Positions 1 to 9,114 are shown, counted from the first letter of the stretch. The stretch: DNA of 64,000 bases from Roseobacter sp. (GCA_024636475.1 JAGXHA010000069.1:1-64000); one strand, 5' to 3'. The notes: generated by a model not told the origin, from the sequence alone. Translations and numbers: made by a program.

Positions 1-397
1 ACCTCAGAATTTCACCACCTCGTAAACCGCAAACCCGCCTCTCAGCTTCGTCCGTCCCGCCCGGTGTACCGCGTCTGCATCTCTGCGTCTCCGGTGAGGG
101 GCGTTCTACGGTCTACACCAAATACCCGCAACCCCTTTTTTAGGTTAAAGTGAATTTTTCTCTGGATACTGAATTTTTTCGTAATATCAGCGGGTTGCTT
201 GCGGAATACTGCGCAGAACACCCCCTTACGGACAGCATTATTACCCTTACGATAGGTAAGCTTTTGGACCTTGGCCGCGCGCCCTATACTTATCCACAGG
301 ACCGATCACTAGATATAGCGTCGAGACGTCTGTTTGCGCCAACAGTCCTGCCAAAAAGTCCGGTCTCCCCCACAAGATTCGCCACCGGAAACTGGAA
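1..397. other. Left-edge intergenic region, no supported gene
   Basis: This stretch lies downstream of msrQ. The first 125 bases are GC-rich and the next 120 AT-rich, as in a promoter or terminator zone of the gene outside the window. Plus-strand frames are open from base 1 to about 142-153, so the tail of a gene entering from the left cannot be excluded. A frame starting at GTG 150 runs into msrQ antisense; it has no ribosome site and no recognisable product. A TTATCCACA match (consensus DnaA box) sits at 290-298, single and therefore of unclear meaning. Confidence 0.5.
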
Positions 398-1012
398 TCA
401 GCTAGGGACGGCTTGTCGTTTGCGCCGTTTCGGCAGCCTCAACACGAGAAGACCCAGAATCACCGCCATATAAATGAGCGGTTCCAGCTGGAAACCTTTT
501 ACCAGCCAGATGAAGTGGACCCCGCCCAAGATCACAGCCAGATAAGTCAGCTTATGCAACTGCCGCCATTTCGGCCCCAACTTGCGGACCGACCAACTGT
601 TCGAGGTCAGGGCAAGTGGCAGCAAGCACAAGAAACCCGCCATCCCGATCGTGATATAGGGTCGCTTGATAATGTCGGCCCAGATCTGGCTTAGGATACC
701 CACGTCCAACACCAGCCAAACCAGCAAATGCAAAGATACATATGTAAAGGCAAGCAGCCCGTAGGCGCGGCGGAATTTCAGAAAGTTCAGCCCGACATAG
801 CGGCGCAGCGGGGTGATCGCCAAACCGATGATCAGCAGTTGCAGGGCGATCTGGCCCAACTCATGCTCGAGCGCTTTTATTGGCTCAACGCCAAGCCCCC
901 CGGTTTGCGCTTGATACAGCAACCAAGGGACCGGCACTAAGAACACTATATAGACGGCCCATGTCGGAACCTTGCGCACAAAACCGTTCACGCGATCTAC
1001 GATAGTCTCCAT
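398..1012 (-). CDS. msrQ: MsrQ heme-binding membrane subunit of methionine sulfoxide reductase
   Basis: A 204-aa YedZ/MsrQ-family integral membrane protein with about five to six hydrophobic segments. Conserved histidines likely to bind b-type heme are visible in TYVSLHLLVW (about residue 97) and GGVHFIW (about residue 163). In the family it passes electrons from the quinone pool or flavin to periplasmic MsrP, which repairs oxidised methionines in exported proteins. It follows msrP by 14 bases on the same strand, the usual order, so the two form an operon. The ATG at 1012 is preceded by an AGGGC-like site. Length matches the family. Confidence 0.93.
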   Translation of the reverse strand: METIVDRVNGFVRKVPTWAVYIVFLVPVPWLLYQAQTGGLGVEPIKALEHELGQIALQLLIIGLAITPLRRYVGLNFLKFRRAYGLLAFTYVSLHLLVWLVLDVGILSQIWADIIKRPYITIGMAGFLCLLPLALTSNSWSVRKLGPKWRQLHKLTYLAVILGGVHFIWLVKGFQLEPLIYMAVILGLLVLRLPKRRKRQAVPS

Positions 1013-1026
1013 GCCGAAGCCCTGTC

Positions 1027-1935
1027 CTAGATCTGTTTGCTTAGGTCCATGCCGGCATAGAGGCTTGCGACCTCTTCCTCGTAGCCATTGAACATCAAGG
1101 TTGGGATGCGCTTGGAGAACAATCCGCCGCCGATCATCCGTTCAGTAGCCTGAGACCAGCGTGGGTGATCCACCTCAGGGTTCACATTACTATAGAACCC
1201 GTATTCTCTCGCGTTGGCCTTGTTCCAGCTGGTCGCAGGTTGGGTATCTGTCAGCGTAATTTTAACAACCGATTTGATTGACTTGAAACCATACTTCCAT
1301 GGCACGACAAGCCGAAGCGGCGCACCGTTCTGGTTTGGAATGTCCTTGCCGTAAATACCTGTCGCCATGATGGTCAGCGGGTTCATCGCCTCATCCAAAC
1401 GCAGCCCTTCGACATAGGGCCAGTCCAGCACATTATAGGCGACACCTGGCATCTCGTCGGGGCGCAGTGCTGTTTCGAAGGCGACATATTTCGCCCCTGA
1501 CTGCACCCCAGCCATGTTCAACAGATCCGCCAGCTCGAACCCGTTCCACGGGATAACCATTGACCACGCCTCGACACAGCGGAATCTGTACAGCCGCTCC
1601 TCGCTGGTCATCGCTTTCATGATGTCCTCGAACGCGTAAGCGCCAGGCTTGTCTACCATGCCTTCGATTTGCACCGTCCATGGCTGCGTCGTCAGCCGGT
1701 CTGCATATTTTGCCGGATCATCCTTGCCAGTGCCAAATTCATAGTAGTTGTTGTAGCTTGTTATTTCTTCATAGCTGTTCGGCTCCAGCCCCTCTGGCGC
1801 AGCCGATGCAGCACGGCCCATACCCACCAGACCGAGTCCCGCCAGTGCGCCGCCCATGACCTGCCGCCGGTTCAAAAAGAAAGCCTCGGGGGTGACGTCT
1901 TTGTCTTTCAGCGTATTGATCCAACGGTTGGCCAT
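1027..1935 (-). CDS. msrP: MsrP, periplasmic molybdopterin methionine sulfoxide reductase
   Basis: A 302-aa YedY/MsrP-type molybdoenzyme. Residues 22-45 form a Tat signal (NRRQVMGGALAGLG with the twin arginines), so the protein is exported folded with its cofactor. The molybdenum-ligating cysteine is in YRFRCVEAWSM (about residue 119). The family reduces R- and S-methionine sulfoxide in periplasmic proteins using electrons from MsrQ, encoded immediately downstream. The start at 1935 has a GGAGTTTCCCG site upstream. No visible defects; length is typical for the family. Confidence 0.94.
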   Translation of the reverse strand: MANRWINTLKDKDVTPEAFFLNRRQVMGGALAGLGLVGMGRAASAAPEGLEPNSYEEITSYNNYYEFGTGKDDPAKYADRLTTQPWTVQIEGMVDKPGAYAFEDIMKAMTSEERLYRFRCVEAWSMVIPWNGFELADLLNMAGVQSGAKYVAFETALRPDEMPGVAYNVLDWPYVEGLRLDEAMNPLTIMATGIYGKDIPNQNGAPLRLVVPWKYGFKSIKSVVKITLTDTQPATSWNKANAREYGFYSNVNPEVDHPRWSQATERMIGGGLFSKRIPTLMFNGYEEEVASLYAGMDLSKQI

Positions 1936-2043
1936 TCGGGAAACTCCTTCAATCTCTATCCATAAGAGATAGTGCGGCTGACAGCCGATACCAAATGGTA
2001 AGCACTACATTTCAGCAATCACACCGCTTTGTCAGATGGATCG

Positions 2044-2077
2044 AAGAAAGGCCGAGGTTTGATCCCCGGCCTTTCTT
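2044..2077. terminator. Intrinsic terminator of clpB (bidirectional hairpin)
   Basis: A 14-bp stem (2044-2057 with 2064-2077, one mismatch) encloses a TTTGAT loop. The distal arm ends in TTTCTT on the plus strand and the mirror arm ends the same way on the minus strand, so it can stop transcription both ways. It sits 18 bases beyond the clpB stop codon. Confidence 0.8.
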
Positions 2078-2094
2078 GCTTCTGTGCACCGACT

Positions 2095-4710
2095 TTAGTG
2101 AACGGTCGCCTCATGCGGCTTGGATCTGTTGCTGGCGGCCACACGGTCACCGATGATCAGTCCATCGCTGCCCGCCGAGACGGGGATCAGATCACCGTCC
2201 AGTACATCGCCCGCAAGAATCATCTCGGCCAGCGGATCTTGGAGCGCACGCTGGATCACCCGCTTCAAAGGCCGCGCCCCGAACACCGGATCATACCCTT
2301 CGTCAGCAAGCCATTGCTTGGCCCCTGCGTCGAGCTCCAACCCGATCTTGCGGCCGGCAAGACGTTTCAGCAAGCGGTTCACCTGAATCTCGACGATGCC
2401 GGTCATATCGGCACGCGCCAGACGATCAAAGATGATCGTCTCGTCCAGACGGTTCAGGAACTCGGGGCGGAAATGTGCCCGCACCGCGTCCATCACATCG
2501 CGTTTCGCCTGTCCCATATCGCCGCCGTCGGGAAGCTGGCTTAGCGCCTGCGCGCCAAGGTTGCTGGTCAGCACGATCAGCGTCTGTTTGAAGTCGACCT
2601 TGCGGCCCTGACCGTCGGTCAGCACACCATCGTCCAAGACCTGAAGCAGCACGTTGAACACATCCGGATGCGCCTTTTCGACTTCGTCGAACAAAACGAC
2701 CTGATAGGGTCTGCGCCGCACGGCTTCGGTCAGCACACCGCCCTCGTCATAACCGACATAGCCCGGAGGCGCACCGATCAGACGCGACACGGCATGTTTC
2801 TCCATGAACTCGGACATGTCGATCCGCACCATCGCGTTCTCGTCATCGAACAGGAACTCGGCCACAGCCTTGGTCAGCTCGGTCTTGCCCACGCCGGTTG
2901 GCCCCAGGAACAGGAAGCTGCCCAAAGGCCGCGCCTCGTCGTTCAGGCCGGCGCGTGCACGGCGCACGGCATTGGCAACGGCCCGCACAGCTTGGTGCTG
3001 ACCGATCACGCGGTTGTGCAACTGGTCTTCCATGCGCAGCAGCTTGTCGCGCTCGCCTTCCAACATACGGCCCGCAGGGATGCCGGTCCACCGTTCCACA
3101 ACGCTTGCAATCTGGTCGGGGCGCACGGCCTCTTCCACCATCATGTCGGTTTCGTTTTCCTCAGCCTCGCCCAGTTGACGTTCCAACTGTGGGATCACGC
3201 CATAGGAAAGCTCTCCAGCCTTGGCAAGATTGCCCTCGCGCTTGGCGATGTCCAACTCGGCCCGCGCACGGTCCAACTTTTCCTTGAGCTCGCGTGCCCC
3301 TTCCAGACGGTCGCGTTCGCCCTGCCACTGCGCGGTCATGGCGTCGGCTTTCTCCTGAAGATCACCCAACTCTTGCTCGAGCTTCTCCAGTCGGTCCTTG
3401 CTGGCGGCGTCGTCTTCTTTCTTGAGCGCCTCGGCTTCGATCTGCAGCTGCATGATCTGACGGTCCAGCGCATCCAACTCTTCCGGCTTGCTGTCGACTT
3501 CCATCCGCAAACGGCTGGCAGCCTCGTCCATCAGGTCGATCGCCTTGTCCGGCAGGAAACGGTCCGTAATATAGCGGTGGCTCAGCGTTGCCGCCGCGAC
3601 CAACGCGCTGTCACTGATCCGCACACCGTGGTGCAGTTCGTATTTCTCTTTGATGCCGCGCAGAATGCTGATCGTGTCTTCGACGGTGGGTTCACTGACC
3701 ATCACCGGCTGAAAGCGCCGCGCGAGGGCCGCGTCCTTTTCGACGTACTTGCGATACTCATCCAACGTGGTGGCACCGACGCAATGCAGTTCACCGCGCG
3801 CAAGCGCTGGCTTGATCAGGTTGGCCGCGTCCATTGCGCCCTCGCCCTTACCCGCGCCCACAAGCGTGTGCATCTCGTCGATGAACAAGATGACCTCGCC
3901 CGCAGCTTGCGTGACCTCGGTCAGCACGGCTTTCAGGCGTTCCTCGAATTCGCCGCGATACTTTGCACCGGCAATCAGTGCGCCCATGTCCAACGACAGC
4001 AGACGTTTATTGCGCAGGCTTTCAGGCACATCGCCATCAACGATGCGCAAGGCCAAGCCTTCGGCAATCGCGGTTTTACCCACGCCGGGCTCACCGATCA
4101 GCACCGGATTGTTCTTCGTGCGACGGCTAAGAACCTGCATCGCGCGGCGGATTTCTTCGTCACGGCCAATGATCGGGTCGATTTTGCCTTCGCGGGCGCG
4201 CTCGGTCAAATCAAGGCTGTATTTCTTAAGCGCCTCATAACCATCTTCGGCGCTTGCCGTATCAGCAGTGCGGCCTTTGCGAATATCATTGATGGCAGCG
4301 TTCAGCCCCTGGGCTGTCACCTTGCCATTATCCAACGCATCCTTCGCGCCAGATTTGACCATGCACAACGCCATCAGAATACGCTCAACCGGAACGAAAC
4401 TATCACCGGCCTTTTTGGCAAGCGCTTCGGCCTCGGCCAAAACCTTGCCAGTTGCGTTGTCCAGATAGACCTGCGCAACGTCGCCCGTCACCTTGGGCAG
4501 TTTGCCCATCGACAAAGCCAAAGCTTCGACGACCCGGCTTGGCGTACCGCCAGCGGCTGAAATCAGGTTGCTCGCAAGCCCCTGATCGTCGTCCATCAAT
4601 GCTTTCAGTAAATGCTCTGGCGTCAACCTCTGGTGGCTTTCGCGCGTCGCAATCGTCTGCGCAGCTTGGATAAAGCCACGCGATCTTTCCGTGAACTTAC
4701 TCAAGTCCAT
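2095..4710 (-). CDS. clpB: ClpB, AAA+ protein disaggregase
   Basis: An 871-aa ClpB/Hsp104 chaperone that, with DnaK, extracts polypeptides from aggregates in the cytoplasm. Order of domains: Clp N-domain (about 1-150), first AAA+ module with Walker A GEPGVGKT (about 205), the long coiled-coil middle domain (about 400-540, rich in Glu/Lys/Arg), and second AAA+ module with Walker A GPTGVGKT (about 605). The IGF/LGF loop used by ClpA/ClpX for ClpP docking was not seen. The ATG at 4710 is chosen because GAAGAGGAGAG lies just upstream; an in-frame ATG ten codons earlier lacks this spacing. A heat-shock-like promoter lies 77-108 bases upstream, and the gene appears monocistronic. Confidence 0.97.
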   Translation of the reverse strand: MDLSKFTERSRGFIQAAQTIATRESHQRLTPEHLLKALMDDDQGLASNLISAAGGTPSRVVEALALSMGKLPKVTGDVAQVYLDNATGKVLAEAEALAKKAGDSFVPVERILMALCMVKSGAKDALDNGKVTAQGLNAAINDIRKGRTADTASAEDGYEALKKYSLDLTERAREGKIDPIIGRDEEIRRAMQVLSRRTKNNPVLIGEPGVGKTAIAEGLALRIVDGDVPESLRNKRLLSLDMGALIAGAKYRGEFEERLKAVLTEVTQAAGEVILFIDEMHTLVGAGKGEGAMDAANLIKPALARGELHCVGATTLDEYRKYVEKDAALARRFQPVMVSEPTVEDTISILRGIKEKYELHHGVRISDSALVAAATLSHRYITDRFLPDKAIDLMDEAASRLRMEVDSKPEELDALDRQIMQLQIEAEALKKEDDAASKDRLEKLEQELGDLQEKADAMTAQWQGERDRLEGARELKEKLDRARAELDIAKREGNLAKAGELSYGVIPQLERQLGEAEENETDMMVEEAVRPDQIASVVERWTGIPAGRMLEGERDKLLRMEDQLHNRVIGQHQAVRAVANAVRRARAGLNDEARPLGSFLFLGPTGVGKTELTKAVAEFLFDDENAMVRIDMSEFMEKHAVSRLIGAPPGYVGYDEGGVLTEAVRRRPYQVVLFDEVEKAHPDVFNVLLQVLDDGVLTDGQGRKVDFKQTLIVLTSNLGAQALSQLPDGGDMGQAKRDVMDAVRAHFRPEFLNRLDETIIFDRLARADMTGIVEIQVNRLLKRLAGRKIGLELDAGAKQWLADEGYDPVFGARPLKRVIQRALQDPLAEMILAGDVLDGDLIPVSAGSDGLIIGDRVAASNRSKPHEATVH

Positions 4711-4786
4711 GGTTCTCTCCTCTTCAGTTAAGCGCCTCATTGTGTTGATGCCTGGCTAGCAGCACATCTCCGTCTAGGCCTTGACA

Positions 4787-4818
4787 TAAATCAAGGCGCT
4801 GTTGCCTCGTGTTTCAAG
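4787..4818 (-). promoter_or_regulatory. Candidate RpoH (heat-shock) promoter of clpB
   Basis: Read on the minus strand, CTTGAAAC (4818-4811) matches the -35 of sigma32-type promoters and CCTTGATTTA (4796-4787) partly matches the -10 (CCCCATNTA in many alphaproteobacteria), 14-15 bases apart. The predicted start lies about 70 bases before the clpB ATG. ClpB is heat-shock regulated in most bacteria, which supports the reading. The -10 overlaps the FNR-like palindrome at 4781-4794. Confidence 0.5.
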
Positions 4819-4978
4819 AGGGAAACGGTGGAATACTTCTGAGACGCCAAACCGGAAACACCTGCCTTCACAGGCTGGCAGCTGGAAATTGCCACAACCC
4901 GAAGTGGTTCTAATTGCTGCAAGAAAAATTGATCTGCAAAAATCCGCTTATAGCAAGCAAAAAATATGAACACGTCAA

Positions 4979-5007
4979 TTGACTGTTTTAAAACGCAAAA
5001 TTATATT
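4979..5007 (+). promoter_or_regulatory. Sigma70-like promoter of the 104-aa gene
   Basis: TTGACT (4979-4984) and TATATT (5002-5007) are separated by exactly 17 bases, a close match to the vegetative consensus. Transcription would begin near 5014 and leave a leader of about 115 bases before the ATG at 5130. A TTATCCACA nonamer overlaps the end of the -10. Confidence 0.55.
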
Positions 5008-5129
5008 TATCCACAAGGTCCCAGAAAATATTGGAACTTTTTGACCACACTATCGTTTTGATGATGAAGCAAGTTTTACGAATCACTTCACCACGGCGAC
5101 GAGACGCCGGAATCTATGAGGTACAAACA

Positions 5130-5444
5130 ATGCATACGCGTCCAATTCAAATGAATGATGTTATTTATAACGCGGCCGAGCAATGCTTTGAAGCGCTGGT
5201 AACGGTCCATGACGGCGAAACCGCGCGCAAGTACGCATGTTCAATCCCGGCTCCGATCTCAACACCGTTTAGGGATGCAGCAGCGGGCCTGCGCAAGCAG
5301 GCTGAGCGGCGTCACACGGGGCGTGGTGGTGTTTATAGTGAAATGCAACTTGATGCCGCAAAGCTGAGGGCCGGACGCCAGCGTTTTGATGCAAAGGCGT
5401 GGCTTGCCCATGTTGTTACCCTGCCCGGTCTGCGCGCCGCCTGA
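5130..5444 (+). CDS. Small conserved-looking orphan protein, 104 aa
   Basis: A 104-aa soluble protein without signal peptide or membrane segment; it is Ala- and Arg-rich, with a basic middle (GLRKQAERRHTGRGG) and many charged residues. I do not recognise a domain. The ATG at 5130 is preferred over the earlier TTG at 5031 because GAGG lies nine bases upstream. It has its own sigma70-like promoter and a strong terminator, so it is a single-gene unit between clpB and pyrF. The codon pattern is like its neighbours, which argues that it is real. Its role is unknown. Confidence 0.7.
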   Translation: MHTRPIQMNDVIYNAAEQCFEALVTVHDGETARKYACSIPAPISTPFRDAAAGLRKQAERRHTGRGGVYSEMQLDAAKLRAGRQRFDAKAWLAHVVTLPGLRAA

Positions 5445-5541
5445 AATTTTTGAATTTGCGGAGCTGCCTCTGTACCCGTCCCGGTACAAACTCCGCATTT
5501 CCAGAGACGCCTGCCTGCCTGCGATGTCTCTGATCACTGAA

Positions 5542-5577
5542 CCCGGAAGACGCCCGATGCGTTTTCCGGGCTTTTTC
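5542..5577 (+). terminator. Intrinsic terminator of the 104-aa gene
   Basis: A 12-bp stem, CCCGGAAGACGC with GCGTTTTCCGGG (one G-T pair), loop CCGAT, followed by CTTTTTC. It lies about 100 bases after the stop codon and 77 bases before pyrF, so pyrF must have its own promoter or depend on read-through. Confidence 0.85.
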
Positions 5578-5653
5578 ATTTCCGTGGACTTCGTGGGGCT
5601 GGCACCTTAAAGCAAATTCGTTTGCAAATGCCCTATAATCCGGAGCCCTCCCA

Positions 5654-6343
5654 ATGTCTGATAACCGCCTGATCGTTGCCCTTGATGTTCCCCACGCCGT
5701 CGCCGGGCTTGAACTGGCCCAAAAACTTGGCGACAGCGTCGGATTCTACAAGATCGGCTTGGGCATGCTGACAGGCGGGGGCCTGGGCTTGGCAAATGAA
5801 TTGATCCAGGATCACGGCAAACGCATATTCTTGGACATGAAGCTGTTTGATATCGGTGCCACAGTAGAGGCAGCCGTGCGCGGACTGGCAAAGTTTGACC
5901 TCGATTTCCTGACGGTCCACGGCGACCCTCACGTTGTGCGGGCCGCAATGGAGGGCGCTTCGGGATCGCGCACCAAAATACTGGCAGTCACAATCCTGAC
6001 CTCGCTTGACCGCGCCGATCTGGATGCGTCCCTGATTCAGCAAGGCGATATCGCTGATCTGGTTGCCACCCGCGCAGGACGTGCCTTTGAGGCCGGCGCT
6101 GATGGGGTCATCGCGTCGCCACAAGAAGCTGCGCTGATCCGCGCCCTGCCGCAAGCAGCCGGAAAGCTGATCGTTACACCCGGCGTGCGCCCGCAAGGTG
6201 CAGAAATGGGCGATCAGAAACGTGTCGCAACTCCGGGCCAAGCCATCAAAGACGGGGCAGATCACATCGTCGTCGGTCGGCCAATCTGGCAAGCCACAGA
6301 CCCGCTTGCAGCCGTCAAAGACATCTTGGCAGACCTTCCCTGA
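5654..6343 (+). CDS. pyrF: Orotidine 5'-phosphate decarboxylase
   Basis: A 229-aa TIM-barrel OMP decarboxylase that makes UMP, the last step of de novo pyrimidine synthesis. The signature catalytic Asp/Lys array is in FLDMKLFDIG (about residues 58-67), and the phosphate-binding loop near the C-terminus is VVGRPIWQATDP. GGAG lies about eight bases before the ATG. It is preceded by a terminator and faces the NUDIX gene. A hairpin inside the 3' end of that convergent gene (6502-6529) could act as its terminator. Length is normal. Confidence 0.96.
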   Translation: MSDNRLIVALDVPHAVAGLELAQKLGDSVGFYKIGLGMLTGGGLGLANELIQDHGKRIFLDMKLFDIGATVEAAVRGLAKFDLDFLTVHGDPHVVRAAMEGASGSRTKILAVTILTSLDRADLDASLIQQGDIADLVATRAGRAFEAGADGVIASPQEAALIRALPQAAGKLIVTPGVRPQGAEMGDQKRVATPGQAIKDGADHIVVGRPIWQATDPLAAVKDILADLP

Positions 6344-6449
6344 ACGATTTTCCCGCCACGGTTGACCTGTGTTAATTCTGTAACAGAACAACATTTACCG
6401 ATTTAGGCCGCGAATTATGGCTAGTTGAAATGGTATTCGTATGGCAACC

Positions 6450-6938
6450 TTATTTTGGTGATACTCCCCGACGAACTGGTTCTTCCTGAAGTTCGTCACC
6501 TCCCCCCGCATCGTAGCGGGGGGTTCTTTCCCCATCAAAAGCCCGTTCTAAAAACATCCTCAGGCGTTCCTGAAATATGGGAATTGCAGTATCGTGGTCG
6601 ATATACGCTTGGTCAGACATCAAGGCCCATCGCTGGCCCTCGTCGCCCAAAACAATGCGATCTGCGCAGGCGGTGGGCAAATGCCCCACGAAGAACCAAT
6701 TCATCACACCGTTTTGCACAAAGCTGCGGTGCCACCCGATCGCCGCCTGCGGCACCTCAAGACCCAGCTCTTCAAAACACTCACGCTGGACGCAAGCCAA
6801 CGGGGTTTCTGTGCCTTCGCGTCCACCGCCGGGCAAGTCCCAACAGCCCGCGTAAGGCAAACCCTCGAAATCATCACGCAAGATCACCACCAGTTGATCC
6901 CCAAGATACAACGCGATCTTTGCCCCGCCAAATACCAT
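6450..6938 (-). CDS. NUDIX hydrolase
   Basis: A 162-aa protein with a full NUDIX box, G-x5-E-x7-RE-x2-EE-x-GL, seen as GGREGTETPLACVQRECFEELGL (about residues 38-60 of this start). NUDIX enzymes split nucleoside diphosphates linked to another moiety; the substrate cannot be read from sequence, though a MutT/8-oxo-dGTP type is possible next to dinB. The ATG at 6938 is chosen because CAGGAC lies seven bases upstream; the ATG at 6956 has no such site. The last 30 codons are Gly/Arg/Asp-rich and partly encode a GC-rich palindrome that may serve pyrF as terminator. Divergent from dinB with 61 bases between. Confidence 0.85.
   Translation of the reverse strand: MVFGGAKIALYLGDQLVVILRDDFEGLPYAGCWDLPGGGREGTETPLACVQRECFEELGLEVPQAAIGWHRSFVQNGVMNWFFVGHLPTACADRIVLGDEGQRWALMSDQAYIDHDTAIPIFQERLRMFLERAFDGERTPRYDAGGGDELQEEPVRRGVSPK
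6502..6529 (+). terminator. Hairpin terminator for pyrF inside the NUDIX coding end
   Basis: An 8-bp perfect stem CCCCCCGC / GCGGGGGG with a 6-base loop, followed on the plus strand by TTCTTT. The T-run is on the pyrF side only. It lies within the coding sequence of the convergent NUDIX gene, about 160 bases after the pyrF stop. Confidence 0.6.
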
Positions 6939-6999
6939 GTTCAAGTCCTGCCCCATGCGCTAATATTGTATAGACCATCCGTAGGCCCATATATCTTTT

Positions 7000-8253
7000 A
7001 TGCCCGCTCTTTGCCGCGACTGTCTGTCCCAAATCACACCTGCGCGCCGATGTTCGGCCTGCGGCAGCCCACGCGTGAGCGCGCACCCGGAATTGTTTGA
7101 TCTGTCCATCGCCCACATGGATTGCGACGCATTTTATGCTTCGGTCGAAAAACGCGATAACCCGGCACTCAATGGCAAACCCGTGATCATCGGGGGCGGG
7201 CGACGCGGTGTCGTATCAACGGCCTGCTACATTGCCCGCATCAAGGGCGTGAAATCCGCGATGCCGATGTTTCAGGCCCTCAAGCTGTGCCCCGAAGCGA
7301 TCATCATCAAACCAAGGATGGAGGCCTATGTCGAAGCCTCCCGCGCCATCCGCACAATGATGGAAGAACTGACGCCTTCCCTTCAACCCTTGTCGCTAGA
7401 CGAGGCGTTTCTGGATATGACCGGCACAACCAAACTGCATGGCGCGCCACCCGCTGTGATGCTGGCGCGACTAATACGGCGGATGAAGACGGAACTTGGT
7501 CTCACAGGTTCGATAGGGCTGTCGCACAACAAATTCCTCGCGAAAGTCGCGTCGGATCTGGACAAGCCGAATGGGTTTTCCGTGATCGGCTTGGCCGAAA
7601 CGCAATCTTTTCTAAAGGACAAACCGGTCAGCATGATATGGGGCGTCGGTGCCGCCACGCTTGCATCCTTGAACAAGGCGGGCATACAGACATTTTCAGA
7701 CCTTCTTAGGTGGGAGCAAACCGATCTGATCGCCCGTTTTGGTGGCATGGGGGATCGGCTCTGGCATCTGGCCCGTGGTCAAGACAAGCGTCGCGTTTCG
7801 GCCCATGAGCCGATGAAATCCATCAGCAACGAAACGACTTTCAACGACGACACTTCAGACCCCGACCTGTTGGACGGGCATCTTTGGCGCATGGCGGAAA
7901 AGGTGGCTGACCGCGCCAAGGCCAAGGGTTTGGCAGGCCGGGTCGTCGTTTTAAAACTGAAACGGTCCGATTTCTCGCTTATTACCCGGCGCGTTTCGCT
8001 TTACGATCCGACCCAACTGGCTGACCGCATCTATCGCACAGCGCGCGGATTGTTTGATCAGTTGAATGAACCCGGTCCCTACCGCTTACTGGGGTGCGGC
8101 CTTTCTGATCTCAGCAATGCTGAAGGCGCAGACCTGTCCGGCGACCTTCTGGACCCGGATGCAGGGCGGCGCGGCAAAGCAGAACGCGCAACTGATGCCA
8201 TCCGCGAAAGATTTGGGACCAAAGCCATCGTAAAAGGCCGCGCCTTGCGGTGA
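7000..8253 (+). CDS. dinB: DNA polymerase IV (Y family) with N-terminal CxxC knuckle
   Basis: A 417-aa translesion DNA polymerase. The Y-family palm motif HMDCDAFYASVEKRD is at about residues 39-53 and the second acidic motif SLDEAFLDMT at about 130, so the active site is complete; the little-finger domain occupies roughly 270-370. Ahead of the polymerase fold is an extension with paired cysteines, CRDC and CSAC (residues 5-8 and 18-21), resembling a zinc knuckle; such extensions occur in alphaproteobacterial DinB. The C-terminus ends in VKGRALR rather than an obvious clamp-binding pentapeptide. No LexA-type direct repeat was seen upstream. It ends exactly where the convergent amidohydrolase gene ends. 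Confidence 0.95.
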   Translation: MPALCRDCLSQITPARRCSACGSPRVSAHPELFDLSIAHMDCDAFYASVEKRDNPALNGKPVIIGGGRRGVVSTACYIARIKGVKSAMPMFQALKLCPEAIIIKPRMEAYVEASRAIRTMMEELTPSLQPLSLDEAFLDMTGTTKLHGAPPAVMLARLIRRMKTELGLTGSIGLSHNKFLAKVASDLDKPNGFSVIGLAETQSFLKDKPVSMIWGVGAATLASLNKAGIQTFSDLLRWEQTDLIARFGGMGDRLWHLARGQDKRRVSAHEPMKSISNETTFNDDTSDPDLLDGHLWRMAEKVADRAKAKGLAGRVVVLKLKRSDFSLITRRVSLYDPTQLADRIYRTARGLFDQLNEPGPYRLLGCGLSDLSNAEGADLSGDLLDPDAGRRGKAERATDAIRERFGTKAIVKGRALR

Positions 8254-9114
8254 TTATTCAGCCGCCAAAGGCACGCGGCCCTGGCCAATCATCGCAATTT
8301 CGGCAAGAACCTCTCGGAGCGCCTTCTGGACGTCCTCGAAGTTGCCATTCGGGCGCACCAAAGCTTCATCCATATAAAGCGAGCGATCCAGTTCAATCTG
8401 GACCGCGTGCTGCCCCCTGGAGGGCCGTCCATAGGCTTGCGTAATATAAGCCCCCGCAAAAGGTGTGTTGCGGGTCACGTTGAACCCTGCGCGGGTAAAC
8501 GCCGCCTCGATCCGGTCTACGACATCGCCACTGGCAGCCGCGCCAAAGCGGTCTCCTAATACGACATCAGGGCGCTTCATCCCATGCAGCGCCACACCGT
8601 CCATCGCCTCGTGCGGCATAGAATGGCAATCAATCAACACTGTCTGCCCGTGCCTTTGATGCGCGGTATCAAGCAGCTTTTGCAGCATGTCGTGGTAAGG
8701 CCGCCAATACCGGTCAATTCGCTTTTCGGCTTCTTCCAACGTGATCTTGCCGCGATAAATCGCACGGCCATTGGCAACGACCCGAGGAATCACCCCAAGA
8801 CCAGAGGCGACACGCGGGTTATGCCCCTGCCGGCGCACCCCCTCGATCAACGCGGGATCAAGTTCATCACATGAACGGTTCAGATCAATATAGGCACGCG
8901 GCGCACCCGCCATCAGAAACGGTGCGCCAAATTGCGGTGCTGAATTGAAGAGCAAATCAACAAATGCGTCCTCGGACGAACGGATCACATGATCGTCCAA
9001 AATGCTGGAACGCAGGAACGAAAAGCTATAATTTCGCCCCGAATGCGGGGATGCAAACACCACACAGGACCGGTTGATTTCCGGGTGTATTACTTCGTAA
9101 GCATCGTTTGGCAT
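8254..9114 (-). CDS. N-formylglutamate amidohydrolase family protein
   Basis: A 286-aa FGase-family (DUF/N-formylglutamate amidohydrolase) hydrolase. Characteristic pieces are FASPHSGRNY near residue 18, the SCDELDPAL segment and the DCHSMPHEAMDG motif near residue 150, with histidines and aspartates fit for metal binding. Family members remove formate from N-formylglutamate (fifth step of histidine degradation in some bacteria) or act on related N-formyl acids. No hut genes are nearby, so the substrate is unproven. The ATG at 9114 has AAAGGTG eight bases upstream; a TTG five codons earlier overlaps that site and is less likely. Confidence 0.88.
   Translation of the reverse strand: MPNDAYEVIHPEINRSCVVFASPHSGRNYSFSFLRSSILDDHVIRSSEDAFVDLLFNSAPQFGAPFLMAGAPRAYIDLNRSCDELDPALIEGVRRQGHNPRVASGLGVIPRVVANGRAIYRGKITLEEAEKRIDRYWRPYHDMLQKLLDTAHQRHGQTVLIDCHSMPHEAMDGVALHGMKRPDVVLGDRFGAAASGDVVDRIEAAFTRAGFNVTRNTPFAGAYITQAYGRPSRGQHAVQIELDRSLYMDEALVRPNGNFEDVQKALREVLAEIAMIGQGRVPLAAE

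Larger units (their letters stand above)
4711..5129. other. AT-rich intergenic region between clpB and the 104-aa gene
   Basis: A 419-base region between divergent genes, clearly more AT-rich than its surroundings. It holds a candidate RpoH promoter for clpB (4787-4818), a sigma70-like promoter facing right (4979-5007), an FNR-like inverted repeat at 4781-4794 and a TTATCCACA nonamer at 5007-5015. A 60-codon minus-strand frame at 4791-4973 has no ribosome site or family resemblance and is not called. Confidence 0.5.

Noticed and set aside
290..298. Consensus DnaA box TTATCCACA, with another at 5007-5015
   Set aside because: Single boxes 4.7 kb apart without a cluster or origin-associated genes are not evidence for a replication origin.
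300..325. NrdR-like sequence near CACTAGATATAGCG
   Set aside because: Only one imperfect site with no second box at the usual spacing; the gene outside the window cannot be seen.
150..473. Plus-strand frame of 107 codons starting in the left-edge region
   Set aside because: It enters msrQ antisense, has no ribosome site and no recognisable product. The upstream part is AT-rich spacer.
2668..4560. Long plus-strand frame of 630 codons opposite clpB
   Set aside because: Complement of the clpB coding sequence; GC-biased codon positions in the real gene create the open frame.
6957..6999. LexA-type SOS box before dinB
   Set aside because: No GTTC-N7-GTTC or similar repeat is visible in the 61-base spacer between the NUDIX gene and dinB.
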